Part shown: piece after piece, positions 1-10,100 of the stretch
How positions within the stretch are numbered: the first letter of the stretch is position 1
Layout: every line of letters begins with the position of its first letter
DNA from: GCA-2794515 sp034436155
Lineage (GTDB): Bacteria > Chloroflexota > Anaerolineae > Aggregatilineales > Phototrophicaceae
Direction: 5' to 3'
Assembly: GCA_034436155.1 (NCBI GenBank)
Contig: DAOTVP010000069.1
Coordinates: 3,721 to 67,720 of the forward strand
DNA length: 64,000 nucleotides
Translations under genes and position numbers: made by a program
The notes under the pieces: model-generated
Database searches by the model: none
What the model was told of the DNA's origin: nothing
The model's input: the letters and a program-made list of their open reading frames with translations, nothing else

Positions 1-255
1 CTTTCAATACTTTTTTGACGAATCGCACATCTTGATTATATGAGTATTTGATGAATAAAGTCATCTGAGACAATGGTCATATAACGCTATATAACAAATC
101 ACATCCCAACCCCAAAATATTTCGTTAAATATAACGGTAGTCCTGTTTAAGGTCTAAATAGGGTTGTGTTAAATGTTATAAAATCGCTTGAACTTGCGCC
201 GTGCGTCCGCCATACTTGTGTCAAATGAGATGGCAAGTGTATCAAAAGGGAATTT
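1..255. other. intergenic region at the window edge
   Basis: No gene is recognisable here. The stretch is AT-rich and leads into the TIR-WD40 gene. The only signal seen is a promoter-like pair near its left end, listed separately. A gene truncated by the window edge cannot be excluded, but no open frame of note enters from the left. Confidence 0.5.
15..42 (+). promoter_or_regulatory. possible sigma70-type promoter
   Basis: TTGACG at 15-20 and TATATG at 37-42 are separated by 16 bases. It lies about 215 bases upstream of the TIR-WD40 start, so it would give a long leader. Chance occurrence in AT-rich DNA is quite possible. Confidence 0.25.
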
Positions 256-1662
256 ATGACTCGTGTTTTCATCGCCTATGCCGAACAGGATGGCGAAGTG
301 GCTTTGTATCTGGCTACACAATTGCGGATGCGCGGGGTCGATTTATACATCGATTACAACCGCATGATGCAAGGCGAGACCTTCTCGCGCCAGTTGATGA
401 ACGAGATAAAAGGGGCGGATTGTCTTGTCCTCATCCAGAGCAAATCGGCATTACAGAGCGACTTGGTACAAGCCGAATTGTCGTATGCCATCGAGAATAA
501 CATCAAAATTATCACTTTAGCCTTAGAACGCCTGAATTTACGTGAAAGTGGAGAGTTTGCATCTGTGTTGAATGATAACCCGATTGATTTTTCGGAATGG
601 ATACGCACCAAGCAAGCCCGTAACGCGGTCAATGAACTTGAATCGCGGTTGAACCAGAAAGGCGATGATACGGTACTATCGAGTAACAACATCACCCAAT
701 TAACCGAATTGGTGCGCCTAGAGGGACATACCAGTTGGGTGCGTGCCGCCCGTTTTTCGCCCGATGGCAATAAGTTGGCTTCGTGCGCCAACGATAACAC
801 CATCAAATTGTGGGATACGCGCAATCGGGATATTGCTAATCGTTATCCACCGCTCATGACCACCCTCACCGCGCATAAATCGCTGGTGTGGGATGTGGCA
901 TTCTCGCCAACAGAGAATATCCTCGCCACTTGTGGCAATGATAACGCTGTGCGGATGTGGGATTTGGATGAATATCCAGAACCAGTTGAATTCACCCGTT
1001 TTGTAGACCATCATGAACCGGTTTTTAGCCTCGCATTTTCGCCTGATGGTGATTTATTGGCATCTACGTCTAAAGATAACAGTGTGCATTTGCGCGATAT
1101 TCGGCGCATCAAAGTGAACGGCATCGCCGAAGCAATTGTGCCATTGTTGCATAGCAGTTTCGTCTATTCGACCGCTTTCTCGAATGATGGTCAGTTGATT
1201 GCATCAGGCGGGATGGATAGCACGGTGCGTATATGGGAAATTGACCGTAGCAATTTACGCGGATTGGCGCGTGCCAAACCGCAATTTTTAATTGGTCACA
1301 TGAGTTGGATCAATATGGTGCAATTTTCACCCACGCAAAATTGGCTGGCATCTTGTTCGCACGATAAAAGCATCCGCATTTGGGATATTCAAAACATGCG
1401 CGAATATGGTGTATTGATAGGACACAAAGATTCGGTCAATAGCATCACTTTTTCGCCCGATGGGCGCTTATTGGCATCTACATCCAAAGATAATACCCTG
1501 CGCGTGTGGGATATGAACAACGGACACGAATTATTGTGCATTCAGGCGCACGAAAAATGGGCGAATGGCGTGGTTTTTTCCCCGAATGGCAAGTTGATCG
1601 TCACCACAGGTGGCGATAATAGCATCAAATTTTGGGGTTTCAGCAAAGTCGCCCAACATTAA
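256..1662 (+). CDS. TIR domain / seven-blade WD40 protein
   Basis: The 468-residue protein has an N-terminal TIR-like domain (about residues 1-100, opening TRVFIAYAEQD) and seven WD40 repeats (about 150-465), enough for one closed beta-propeller. Many repeats end in the usual WD or variants such as IWDI. A glutamate at residue 74, in the helix after the SKSALQSDL loop, sits where NAD-cleaving TIR domains carry their catalytic Glu. There is no signal peptide or membrane segment, so it should be cytosolic. Established knowledge: bacterial TIR domains often act as NADase effectors triggered by a sensor domain; here the propeller would be the sensor. No NTPase domain is present, unlike the larger TIR protein at 35843-40273. 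Its stop shares the TTAA at 1659-1662 with the convergent neighbour. Enzymatic activity is inferred. Confidence 0.85.
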   Translation: MTRVFIAYAEQDGEVALYLATQLRMRGVDLYIDYNRMMQGETFSRQLMNEIKGADCLVLIQSKSALQSDLVQAELSYAIENNIKIITLALERLNLRESGEFASVLNDNPIDFSEWIRTKQARNAVNELESRLNQKGDDTVLSSNNITQLTELVRLEGHTSWVRAARFSPDGNKLASCANDNTIKLWDTRNRDIANRYPPLMTTLTAHKSLVWDVAFSPTENILATCGNDNAVRMWDLDEYPEPVEFTRFVDHHEPVFSLAFSPDGDLLASTSKDNSVHLRDIRRIKVNGIAEAIVPLLHSSFVYSTAFSNDGQLIASGGMDSTVRIWEIDRSNLRGLARAKPQFLIGHMSWINMVQFSPTQNWLASCSHDKSIRIWDIQNMREYGVLIGHKDSVNSITFSPDGRLLASTSKDNTLRVWDMNNGHELLCIQAHEKWANGVVFSPNGKLIVTTGGDNSIKFWGFSKVAQH

Positions 1663-2495
1663 GGATGCGGTTTCCACAGAGGATAACGCGCCTGTGGAAT
1701 ATTGAATAACACTTCGCCCGTCAATGAGACGACCACCACCTCCGCCACACGATTCTGTCGCTTGCTAAAGGCTATGCGGGTGCTATCTGGCGACCAGTCG
1801 GGCGCATCTGGCATCATCTCTTCCGCCGTGAGGGGATAAATTTCTTGACGTTGCCCGCGAATGACGACATATAACCCCCATCGGTTATTCCGATAATCGA
1901 CCAACGCCGTGTATAACTGGTTAGGGGCGCGTTGATAATTGGGGAATAACTGCTGAATATAACGTTGAACATCGTCATCGTTAATATCGACCAATTGAGG
2001 CGGTGTTCCATCTAAAAATCCGCGATAAAATTGGACGATATTGCTCCCCGCTTGTTGCGCCTGAAAAATCAGATGTTGATTATCATCCGTCCAAAAAGGT
2101 GGGCGCTCGGTAGCAATGATAACCAATAAATCGGCGCTGATTAACCGTAAATCACGTCCATCGGAGCGCATCACATATAACCCTGATGGATTGGCAATAT
2201 CGCCCAATCGGCGGGCGATCATGGCAATCATCGCGCCATCCGATGACCAATTAAACACCTGTGGATATACATTCGGCGGTGTAATCGACACGATATGCCC
2301 CGTCCGCACATCATAACTATTCACGGCAAATCGCCCGTCCGTCCATACGCTGTTCGTTCTGGGTCCGATGAAGGCGATAACATCGCCTTCATTTTGGTCA
2401 CTGATGAAAAGCATGGCGATCACCAAAAACCCGATCACCAAAAATAATAGGCTCGTCACTCGGAGAATCTGCCAGAAAAATTTGAGGGGCATCAT
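1659..2495 (-). CDS. membrane-anchored TolB-like beta-propeller protein
   Basis: This 278-residue protein starts with one hydrophobic helix (about residues 8-30), then carries repeats of the WSPDSTRIAFS and WSSDGAMIAMIA type typical of TolB/PD40 propeller blades. It probably sits outside the membrane on an N-terminal anchor. I place the start at 2495 because that ATG overlaps the stop of the upstream gene as ATGA, which suggests coupled translation; an in-frame ATG at 2504 is possible. It is the last gene of a three-gene operon with the related propeller and a lipoprotein. At four or so visible blades it is short for a complete propeller, so it may pair with its neighbour. Specific ligand unknown. 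Confidence 0.75.
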   Translation of the reverse strand: MMPLKFFWQILRVTSLLFLVIGFLVIAMLFISDQNEGDVIAFIGPRTNSVWTDGRFAVNSYDVRTGHIVSITPPNVYPQVFNWSSDGAMIAMIARRLGDIANPSGLYVMRSDGRDLRLISADLLVIIATERPPFWTDDNQHLIFQAQQAGSNIVQFYRGFLDGTPPQLVDINDDDVQRYIQQLFPNYQRAPNQLYTALVDYRNNRWGLYVVIRGQRQEIYPLTAEEMMPDAPDWSPDSTRIAFSKRQNRVAEVVVVSLTGEVLFNIPQARYPLWKPHP

Positions 2496-3568
2496 GGTTT
2501 CCATTGGGGTGAAAAATGATCGGTATACGAAAATGTCAATTGGCGCACATCACCCCCATCTGCCGATACGATGTATAATTGCCGATTAAAACCAAATTGG
2601 GGGATGGCGGTATAGACCAACCACTGGGCATCGGGCGACCATATCAACGTGGCAGGACGATGATTAGCCGCCGTGAGTTGTTGAATATCTACCCCATCCG
2701 CCGTCATCAGAAAAAGGTTCAATCCGCCGTTTCGGGATGAGATAAACGCGATGCGATCCCCATGAGGCGACCATTTGGGCGAGAAATCCTCACCCGGATG
2801 ACGCGATAAATTGATGATTGCGCCATTGCTCACATTGACGCGGTAAATCTCGTAATTACCATCGCGTTGGGTGGTGAAAATGATGTATGCCCCATCGGGC
2901 GACCAATCATATTCATCACGGACAATTTGCATCCCCGACGTGAGTATGCGTGCATGGTTGCCAGTCGCATCAGCCACGGCGAGTTCACTAAAAAATTGCC
3001 CACCCACCAGATAGGCAATCTGCGAGCCATCGGGCGACCAGCGTGGTGTATGTTCGCTGGCGGATGTATTCATCGATTGCCCGATATTGCTCACTCGTTG
3101 CGTCTGATACTGATTCGGGCGCGTGATGACAATATCCCAATCGCCAGACCGAAACACCGCGTAGGCAATCCGTCCATCGGGCGACCATGCGGGATTTTCT
3201 TCGTTCACATTGCGCCCATTGTTCGTCAATAAGCGTTGGGTATAGGTGAAAAAATTCATCTGAAAAATGCGTCTCGCGCTCGATCGTCCTGTGATAGGGT
3301 TATAATCGCCACCCGCCGTGAACAAAAGATAATTGCCATCGGGCGACCAAGCTGGTTGCCCGTTGAAATTATCAAAATAGGTTAGACGAATAGATATACC
3401 ATGCCAAATATCCAACAAATAAAGATGATGCCAATCCAATGGCGCATATCGCCCGATATAAACGATTATCGGCGCGGGGTTTGCCCTGCCTATCATCGGC
3501 GCTATCCACGCAAATAGCCAAATACATAAACTGATAATCATGGCAAGGCGTGCTATCCGCAAAAACAT
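2492..3568 (-). CDS. membrane-anchored TolB-like (PD40) beta-propeller protein
   Basis: The 358-residue protein has an N-terminal hydrophobic anchor (about residues 3-25) and at least six blades with the motif PxWSPDGxxIAY/F, for example PAWSPDGNYLLFTA and PRWSPDGSQIAYLV. Such blades are known from TolB and from many exported Chloroflexota proteins of undefined function. The start at 3568 gives a TGATG overlap with the lipoprotein stop, so I prefer it to the in-frame ATG at 3595, which lies 27 bases upstream. Tight overlaps on both sides (3568 and 2492-2495) argue for a single transcript and coordinated production of all three proteins. An extracytoplasmic binding or scaffold role is inferred. 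Confidence 0.8.
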   Translation of the reverse strand: MFLRIARLAMIISLCIWLFAWIAPMIGRANPAPIIVYIGRYAPLDWHHLYLLDIWHGISIRLTYFDNFNGQPAWSPDGNYLLFTAGGDYNPITGRSSARRIFQMNFFTYTQRLLTNNGRNVNEENPAWSPDGRIAYAVFRSGDWDIVITRPNQYQTQRVSNIGQSMNTSASEHTPRWSPDGSQIAYLVGGQFFSELAVADATGNHARILTSGMQIVRDEYDWSPDGAYIIFTTQRDGNYEIYRVNVSNGAIINLSRHPGEDFSPKWSPHGDRIAFISSRNGGLNLFLMTADGVDIQQLTAANHRPATLIWSPDAQWLVYTAIPQFGFNRQLYIVSADGGDVRQLTFSYTDHFSPQWKP

Positions 3569-4524
3569 CAATATGTCCCCAAAAGCACGCGCCATGTCCC
3601 GCTATTTTGGCTACCTGAATAGGTTAGCGCGAGGATATTCCCGCGTGTTGGCAGGTAAATCAATCGTCCATTGGCAAAATCTTGAATGGTGGCATTATCA
3701 CCAATTTCAGGTGTGATGCCCCACCCCACACCATCCCGAACACCCATCATCGTGCGCCACACCTTGCCAAACCCGCGCACGGGTTCGATCAATCCAGATG
3801 GGGGTGTTTCGCCACCGCTATCGGGATCTTGCCCGGCGATGAATGTATCTGGAAAACGCTGAAATGTGCCGTTGCTATAGAATACATAAATCAGACCGCC
3901 ACTTTCATTGACCCAAATCATGCTCCCGCGTTCATAATTTTGCGTGGCGGATTGGATGGTGATGACCGCACCGCTCGCACAGCCTAAAGCGGCACTCAAA
4001 TTGGCATCTACCGATAGCGCCGTCGCAAATCCACCTGATGCGAAGATGGTGCAATTGGTTGGCGGGTTGCCGAAAGTGATAGGTGTGGGAATGGGTTGCA
4101 TAAAATCGGGCGGAATGGCATAAGTCGGGGGTAAATCGGTGATGCGTGAGGCGAGTTCTACCAATGAAAGCAACGGCGCATTTTCGATGGTCTCGGTGGG
4201 GGTAATGGTTGGCGTGGATGTGATGCTCGGTGTTGGGCTAGGCGTGTCGGTGATGGTCGCCGATGGAGTCACGCTGGCGGTGGATGTTTTGGTCGGTGTT
4301 TCGGTGGGTGTCCATGAGGCGGGCAAATCCGATACACTGCTGACGGCTCGCGTTTGCGAGGCTGTCGGCGTGATTTGTGCCAAATCTATCGGTAGATTAG
4401 CTTGTGAAAGATCATCCGTTGGCAATTCAACCCGCGTGGGCAATCCCTGATTATCCACCGTCTCGGCGCACGCTGTTAACATCAACATAACGATGATGCT
4501 TATCAACATGATTTGTTTTTTCAT
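3568..4524 (-). CDS. lipoprotein with Thr/Pro-rich linker
   Basis: The N-terminus is a lipoprotein signal with lipobox LTAC, the Cys being residue 19 from the chosen start. A Thr/Pro/Ser-rich linker (about 50-100) follows and then a compact C-terminal domain (about 160-318) with YERGSMIWVN, LIYVFYSNGTFQRF and PVRGFGKVWR. That C-terminal pattern recurs at the ends of many exported Chloroflexota proteins; its function is not known to me. I place the start at 4524 because GAGGG lies eight bases upstream of that ATG; the ATG at 4530 is only two bases from it. The gene heads the operon with two propeller proteins, suggesting a surface complex. Confidence 0.75.
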   Translation of the reverse strand: MKKQIMLISIIVMLMLTACAETVDNQGLPTRVELPTDDLSQANLPIDLAQITPTASQTRAVSSVSDLPASWTPTETPTKTSTASVTPSATITDTPSPTPSITSTPTITPTETIENAPLLSLVELASRITDLPPTYAIPPDFMQPIPTPITFGNPPTNCTIFASGGFATALSVDANLSAALGCASGAVITIQSATQNYERGSMIWVNESGGLIYVFYSNGTFQRFPDTFIAGQDPDSGGETPPSGLIEPVRGFGKVWRTMMGVRDGVGWGITPEIGDNATIQDFANGRLIYLPTRGNILALTYSGSQNSGTWRVLLGTY

Positions 4525-4530
4525 CCACAT

Positions 4531-4820
4531 AGCCCTCGTATATCAGATATTTACCTCATTATAGAAGGATTTTGAGCATAGCGAAATGTTGGTTTATGTA
4601 CAAATTATGCTATACTACAAACAATTGTCCTAGTTGGCGTGAATTATGGATAAGTCCCGCCATCGGTTCAAAACCGATGGCTAGTCCGCCTTTGAAGCCC
4701 ACTGAAGGGGCTTGATTTCACCTATTTTGAAGGGGTAAACTTGTTTTACGGCGGGTTTAAGCGCCTTTAGTGCGCTTTTGGGGCGCGTAGCTAGATGCTT
4801 TGAGCATCTAGCGGGGCTGT
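4531..4820. other. intergenic region with hairpin repeats
   Basis: No gene is seen. The region contains several inverted repeats, including CCATCGG/CCGATGG around 4659-4681, a GAAGCCC/GGGCTT pair around 4696-4714 and the 23-base hairpin at 4790-4812. The GAAGCCC-type arms reappear at 25807-25825 and 25890-25910, so this is repeat-derived DNA rather than unique sequence. Promoters for the lipoprotein operon must also lie here. Confidence 0.5.
4790..4812 (+). repeat. 23-base hairpin with GCT-TTG-AGC core
   Basis: Arms GCTAGATGCT and AGCATCTAGC flank TTG, a perfect 10-bp stem. Two more 23-base hairpins with the same GCTTTGAG core but different arms lie at 22229-22251 and 26210-26232. Confidence 0.7.
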
Positions 4821-5054
4821 TTGGTGATTGGCAACACGGCGTTGCATAAAGTAGACATCCTCAATGCAGAAGTATTCACAGAGCAACTTCAAACATTAGG
4901 CATGGATTTGGTGACGATTATCAAGCGCGAAATTCCATCTAAAAATTTACCCTCTGTGCGTGACGAAAGCACAGGGCGCTTCGCCAAAGTGACCGATAAC
5001 AATATCACGTATGCCTATCCGACTGAATATATCCTCGTGATGGAGAAGCGATGA
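4821..5054 (+). CDS. hypothetical protein, 77 residues
   Basis: I do not recognise this small protein. It opens from a TTG codon directly after a hairpin repeat, with no clear ribosome binding site, and ends in TEYILVMEKR. Its stop overlaps the start of the next small ORF as ATGA, which supports both being real and translationally coupled. The body has no hydrophobic segment and mixed charge, with a segment VRDESTGRFAKVTDN that looks like a loop. The weak start leaves open that it is the remnant of a longer gene whose 5' part was lost to the repeat-rich region at 4640-4812. Confidence 0.4.
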   Translation: MVIGNTALHKVDILNAEVFTEQLQTLGMDLVTIIKREIPSKNLPSVRDESTGRFAKVTDNNITYAYPTEYILVMEKR

Positions 5055-5203
5055 AGGCAAAAGATATTTTGGGATTTTACGATGCGTATTATGTGCGTTA
5101 TGGTGAAGCGGTTTATTTGCATTTCAACGATATTTTGAATGATGCCAAAATACAACATCATCACTTCATAGACGACCTCAAAAAATTAGCAGAAAGTGGA
5201 TAA
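5051..5203 (+). CDS. hypothetical small protein, 50 residues
   Basis: A 50-codon frame starts at ATG 5051, overlapping the preceding stop as ATGA, and ends at TAA 5201-5203, five bases before the next gene. The product begins MKAKDILGFYDAYYVRYGEA and ends KKLAESG; it is acidic/basic mixed, soluble and rich in aromatic residues. No family is recognised. The coupling to the 77-residue ORF and the tight spacing to the hydrolase suggest one transcript. It may be a toxin/antitoxin-like pair or simply a decayed gene; the sequence does not decide. Confidence 0.4.
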   Translation: MKAKDILGFYDAYYVRYGEAVYLHFNDILNDAKIQHHHFIDDLKKLAESG

Positions 5204-5208
5204 GCCCC

Positions 5209-5916
5209 ATGAAACAACTCACACCCAACCTATACGGCATTTTGACCAGCTTTCAATTCATGAACAGTTACCTCCTCGATACAGGCGATGGTCTGGTGGT
5301 GATTGATACGGGAACATCCGCCAAGCACATAGACCTGCTCGAAAAAGGGTTATCTGCAAAAGGGTGGTCATTCGCCGATATTAACCACATCCTCATCACC
5401 CATTGTCATTACGACCATATCGGCGGATTAGCTTACCTGCAGACCCAAACCGATGCCCCCACCTATGCCCATAGCGCCGATGCGTCCATTATTCGGGGTG
5501 ATAAAATACCCGACTTCGCGCCAGCAGACGAACTGGGCATCTTCAACCGTTGGATGCGCCGTATGATAATGAGTCGCAAATTCCCGTCTGGGCGGGTGGA
5601 TATAGAATTACGCGATCAACAAGTTTTAGGCGACATCATGCCCAATTTAACCGTAATTCACTTGCCCGGTCATAGTTATGGGCAAGTCGGATTTTGGCTA
5701 CCCGATGAACGCATCCTCATCGGCGGTGATGTGATGATAAATACCCCATTCGGGATGAAAATGCCCCTGCGTGCCGCCTCGCCCGATTGGGCAGAAGCCA
5801 AACGCTCTATCAAACGGGTGGCGGGGATGGATGTGAAGGCGATTTGTGTAGGGCATGGTCGCCCGGTCATGCAAAACGCGCATGAGCGCATCGCCAATTT
5901 AGCACAAAGACTTTAA
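5209..5916 (+). CDS. metallo-beta-lactamase-fold hydrolase
   Basis: The 235-residue protein has the metal-binding motif THCHYDHIGG (about residues 64-73), a downstream histidine in HLPGHSYGQVG, the aspartate in ILIGGDVM and a late histidine in CVGHGRP. These are the zinc ligands of the MBL fold, here in the small stand-alone glyoxalase II-like format. There is no signal peptide, so a cytosolic hydrolase of thioesters, lactones or similar substrates is likely; the substrate cannot be named. It follows the two small ORFs by five bases and may share their transcript. Between it and galE lies a short hairpin at 5947-5966. Confidence 0.85.
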   Translation: MKQLTPNLYGILTSFQFMNSYLLDTGDGLVVIDTGTSAKHIDLLEKGLSAKGWSFADINHILITHCHYDHIGGLAYLQTQTDAPTYAHSADASIIRGDKIPDFAPADELGIFNRWMRRMIMSRKFPSGRVDIELRDQQVLGDIMPNLTVIHLPGHSYGQVGFWLPDERILIGGDVMINTPFGMKMPLRAASPDWAEAKRSIKRVAGMDVKAICVGHGRPVMQNAHERIANLAQRL

Positions 5917-5941
5917 CTGATAATCGGTGTATCATGTTGCA

Positions 5942-5966
5942 TGTAGGGGCATGATCGTTCATGCCC
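5942..5966 (+). repeat. hairpin of the TGTAGGGGC family
   Basis: TGTAGGGGC is followed by an inverted repeat GGGCATGA/TCATGCCC at 5947-5954 and 5959-5966. Related hairpins starting TGTA(A/G)GGGC occur at 43707-43735 and 57778-57807. Confidence 0.55.
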
Positions 5967-5991
5967 AAAACCATTCACACAGGAGCGATAT

Positions 5992-6984
5992 ATGAAAATT
6001 TTGGTCACAGGTGGCGCGGGCTATATCGGCAGTCATGTGGTACAAATGTTGATTGAACAAGGGCATGAGGTGGTCGTATTCGATAATTTGGTGGCGGGCT
6101 ATCGGCAAGCGGTGCATCGGCAAGCGACTTTTATCTTGGGCGATTTGATGCGACCCGATGATATTTCTGCCTGCTTTGCCTCGTATCAGTTTGATGGCGT
6201 TATGCACTTCGCCTCGCATATCCAAGTCGGCGAAAGCATGAGCAAACCGTTCAAATATCTGCGTGATAACATCACAGGGCTGATCAATTTGCTCGAATAT
6301 GTGACAGAATACAAAGTCGGGCGCTTCATCCTCTCATCCACCGCCGCGTTGTTCGATAATCCGCAACGCATCCCGATTGATGAGACCGAAATGCAACAAC
6401 CGGGCAGTATCTATGGCGAGACGAAATATGTTGGTGAGCGCCTGCTCAAATGGATGGATACATTATACGGCTTGCGCTATTGCGCCCTGCGTTATTTTAA
6501 TGCCTGTGGCGCACATCCCGATGGGCATATCGGCGAGGCGCACAAACCAGAAACCCACCTCATCCCCCTGATTTTGCAAGTGGCGCTCGGTCAACGCGAA
6601 AAAATCGCCATTTACGGCACAGATTACGATACCCCCGATGGGACGTGTATCCGCGATTATATCCACGTTCAAGATTTAGCTACCGCCCATATTTTGGCGC
6701 TCCACGCTTTAGCCGATGGTCATAGTCGTGTGTATAATTTGGGCAACGGCACCGGTTTTTCGGTGCGCGAAGTGATTGAGGTCTGCCGAGAAGTGACCGG
6801 GCATCCGATTCCTGCCGTTGAGACAGCACGTCGGGCTGGTGACTTAGCCCGTCTCGTGGCAGATAGCACCAAGATCAAGTCTGAACTCGGTTGGAATCCG
6901 CAATACACCGACCTCAAACGGATTGTCGAAACCGCTTGGAAATGGCATCAATCGCATCCGAATGGCTATAACGACCAAGTATAG
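5992..6984 (+). CDS. galE: UDP-glucose 4-epimerase
   Basis: The 330-residue protein is a short-chain dehydrogenase-type sugar nucleotide epimerase. It has the NAD-binding GGAGYIGSHV at residues 7-16, the catalytic Tyr/Lys in YGETKYVGE and the SSTAALF serine strand. The C-terminal region carries RDYIHVQDLA, VYNLGNGTGFSV and RRAGDLARLVAD, all typical of bacterial GalE. It interconverts UDP-glucose and UDP-galactose in the cytosol and so feeds cell-surface polysaccharide synthesis, which fits the glycosylphosphotransferase at 10862. A GGAG ribosome binding site precedes the ATG. Length matches the family. Confidence 0.93.
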   Translation: MKILVTGGAGYIGSHVVQMLIEQGHEVVVFDNLVAGYRQAVHRQATFILGDLMRPDDISACFASYQFDGVMHFASHIQVGESMSKPFKYLRDNITGLINLLEYVTEYKVGRFILSSTAALFDNPQRIPIDETEMQQPGSIYGETKYVGERLLKWMDTLYGLRYCALRYFNACGAHPDGHIGEAHKPETHLIPLILQVALGQREKIAIYGTDYDTPDGTCIRDYIHVQDLATAHILALHALADGHSRVYNLGNGTGFSVREVIEVCREVTGHPIPAVETARRAGDLARLVADSTKIKSELGWNPQYTDLKRIVETAWKWHQSHPNGYNDQV

Positions 6985-6997
6985 ATTTTTTAATTGA

Positions 6998-7026
6998 GGC
7001 GGATACAGGCTGATTAGCCATCCGCC
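6998..7026 (+). repeat. single REP-like hairpin (degenerate)
   Basis: Outer arms GGCGGAT and ATCCGCC enclose an inner GGCT/AGCC stem. It belongs to the family of intergenic hairpins described under the doublets but its asymmetric bulge is degenerate (ACA on one side only). It lies just after galE. Confidence 0.6.
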
Positions 7027-7152
7027 AACACTCATCCACACGACCTTAACCAAAACTTAACCTGTTGGCATAACATTTAACACCATTAAATGACGTTATA
7101 GCGTTACAATCTGTCCGTCTTTTTCAATGCCTATTTATCACAAGGACAGGAC

Positions 7153-10100
7153 ATGCACCTATTTTTCATGCAAAACAAATATCGTCTATCTATGATTGGG
7201 ATTATTCTGCTAGGGATAATTGTTTTTTCGTTCACGCCATCTGGGTTATATGTTGCCCAAGCGCAAGGCACATTGCCATTTAGCGAAAATTTTAGCACCT
7301 TTACGGGTGCTGGATTTGATACAACACCTGCCGCGGGTCAACTCGATTCGGACACATGGCGTATCACAGGGATGAGCGAGGGCGATGGTACATTCGGCGG
7401 TACGCATACTGCGGGCGATTTTGCGCGTGGTACATCGACTGGTGGTATAACCACAGGTGGTACTTATGCCTTCAATGTGGGGTCTGGCAATATCATCTTG
7501 GGTGTTCAACCAACAGACCCCGATTTTACACCAGGGACGATCACTCTACGCATTCAGAATACAACGGGTAGCCCTATCACTGATTTGAATGTGGCTTATG
7601 ACATTTTTTATCGGAATGACCAACCGCGTTCTAATTCGTTGAATTTTGGTCATTCGACAGATGATATGACCTATACAATGGTGGGGGCGCTTGATTTTAC
7701 AACTCCCCTTGCGGCGGATGCTTTAGGCTGGCAATCGGTTGCCCGTAGCACAACGATTACAGGTCTGAATATTCCCAATGGAGATTTTGTTTATTTGCAG
7801 TGGAGAGGGAATGATGCAGGTGGATCCGGTGGTCGTGACGAATATGGCATCGATAATGTATCGGTCACACTCGGCACACCAACCGATACACCGCCCACCG
7901 TCACATCCACGACCCCGATCAATGGCGCGACAGGCGTTTTGGTGAATAGCAATATCACCATCAATTTTTCTGAGGCGGTAGATATTTCTGCGGGCGCATT
8001 CACACTGGATTGCGATACCTTCACAACCACCCCCGCCCTACCCGCCACCAACATCACCAGCATCGTTTTAGACCCAACGGGCGATATGCCTAACAGCACG
8101 ACTTGTAATGTGGTCGTCTTGGCGGGGAATGTGACCGACCGTGACGGCACAGCCGATAATATGGTGGCGAATTATACATTTAGCTTCACCACCGAAGCCG
8201 CGCCGACCATCACCTATATTCATGATGTACAAGGCAATGGGAGCGCCAGCCCCATCACGGGTAGCACGGTGACAGTCGAAGCGGTGGTTATCGGCGATTT
8301 TCAAGGTCCCGCGGCGACTGAATTACGCGGTTTCTTCATCCAAGAAGAAGATGCCGATATTGATGCCGACCCCATGACATCCGAAGGGCTTTTTGTGTTC
8401 TGTTCAACCTGTCCAGACGTGGTGAATGTCGGCGATATTGTGCGTGTGACAGGTAGCGTGAGCGAATTCTTCAATATGACCCAAATCACCGCCTCAACTG
8501 CGGGGAGTGTGGTCGTAATCAGCACAGGCAATCCGTTACCATCATTCAGCATCATTGACCTGCCCGTTGTGGGAAATATCAACGACTTCTATGAGCCATT
8601 AGAAGGGATGCTGGTCAGATTTAACGACACGCTCACCGTCAGCGAATATTTTGAATTGGCACGTTACGGTCAAATCGTGTTGTATGAAGGGGGTCGCCCG
8701 TATCAATTCACGCATACCAACGTGCCAAGCGTGGCGGGATACACCACCCATCTGGATAATTTGGCACGCCGTAGAATCATCTTAGATGATCTGAATAACA
8801 CCCAAAACGCGCCACTCGGCACAACCGAATTCATTTATCACCCCCAACCGGGCGGATTTAGCACCACCAATTATTTCAGAGGTGGTGATACGATCAGTAG
8901 CCTGACGGGTATTTTACACTGGTCATTCGCAGGTCTGGCTGGCACGGATGCGTGGCGGATTCGTCCTATCCCCAATTACCCGATCACCTTCGCCTCTGCC
9001 AATCCCCGTCCGAGCGCCCCAAGCGTGACAGGTGATATCACGGTTGCCAGTTACAATGTGTTGAATTATTTCACCACGATTGATACCACCCCCAGCAACA
9101 ATACAGGTACTTGTGGTCCCTCTGGGACGATGGATTGTCGTGGGGCGGATAGCACCGCCGAATTGACACGTCAGACTGATAAATTAGTCACCGCATTGCA
9201 AGGGTTGGATGCCGATATTTTTGGTCTCATCGAAATCCAAAATACGAATGATTATTCGACACTCGCCACGCTGGTCGCCAGCCTGAACGCCGTGGTCGGC
9301 GCGGGTACGTATGATTATGTCCGCCCATTGACACCGAGCGATTGGGTTGGGACGGACGCGATCAACAATGCCTTCATCTATAAAACGGCAGTGGTGCAAC
9401 CGATAATTGTGTATGTAGATACAGACCCTATCAACAACCGTCCGACATTAGCGGTATTATTCGAGGTGATAGACCCGCTTAATCCAAGCATTGGACAACA
9501 ATTCCATGTGGTGGTCAATCACTTCAAGTCGAAAGGGTCTTCTGCGGGGCTACCGGGCGATACCGACCAAGGCGATGGTCAAGCGCAATCCAACGCCACC
9601 CGTGTGGCACAAGCCAATCGCCTGATTTCATGGGTGAATACCACCCTCGTCCCCAACGACCCCGATGTCCTCATCATCGGCGATTTGAACTCGTATAAAC
9701 GCGAAGACCCCATCACCACATTAATCGGCGCGGGTTATACCGATTTAGTCGAATTATTCGGCGGGGCAAATGCCTATAGCTATTTGTTTGATGGGCAATT
9801 AGGGTATCTCGACCATGCCCTCGCCAACGCCAGTTTGCTCCCGTATGTGACAGGCGCAACCGAATGGCATATCAACGCCGATGAAGTGCCGTTGTTCGAT
9901 TATAACGACACCATTCAAGATACAGGCGAAGCATCTTTTGAGCGCAAACCCAACGCCAACCCATTATATCAGGTCAATCCGTATCGCACATCCGACCACG
10001 ACCCCGTTTTGGTTGGCTTAACCTTCCCGCCAGCGCCCGCGCCGATTGTCACCAGCGCCATCGAAATTGATGGGGCGGGGTCTGTCGTTAGCACCAACCC

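Noticed and set aside
4659..4681. Possible tRNA fragment (GGTTCAAAACC)
   Set aside because: It resembles a T-arm only superficially; no acceptor or anticodon stem can be formed around it.
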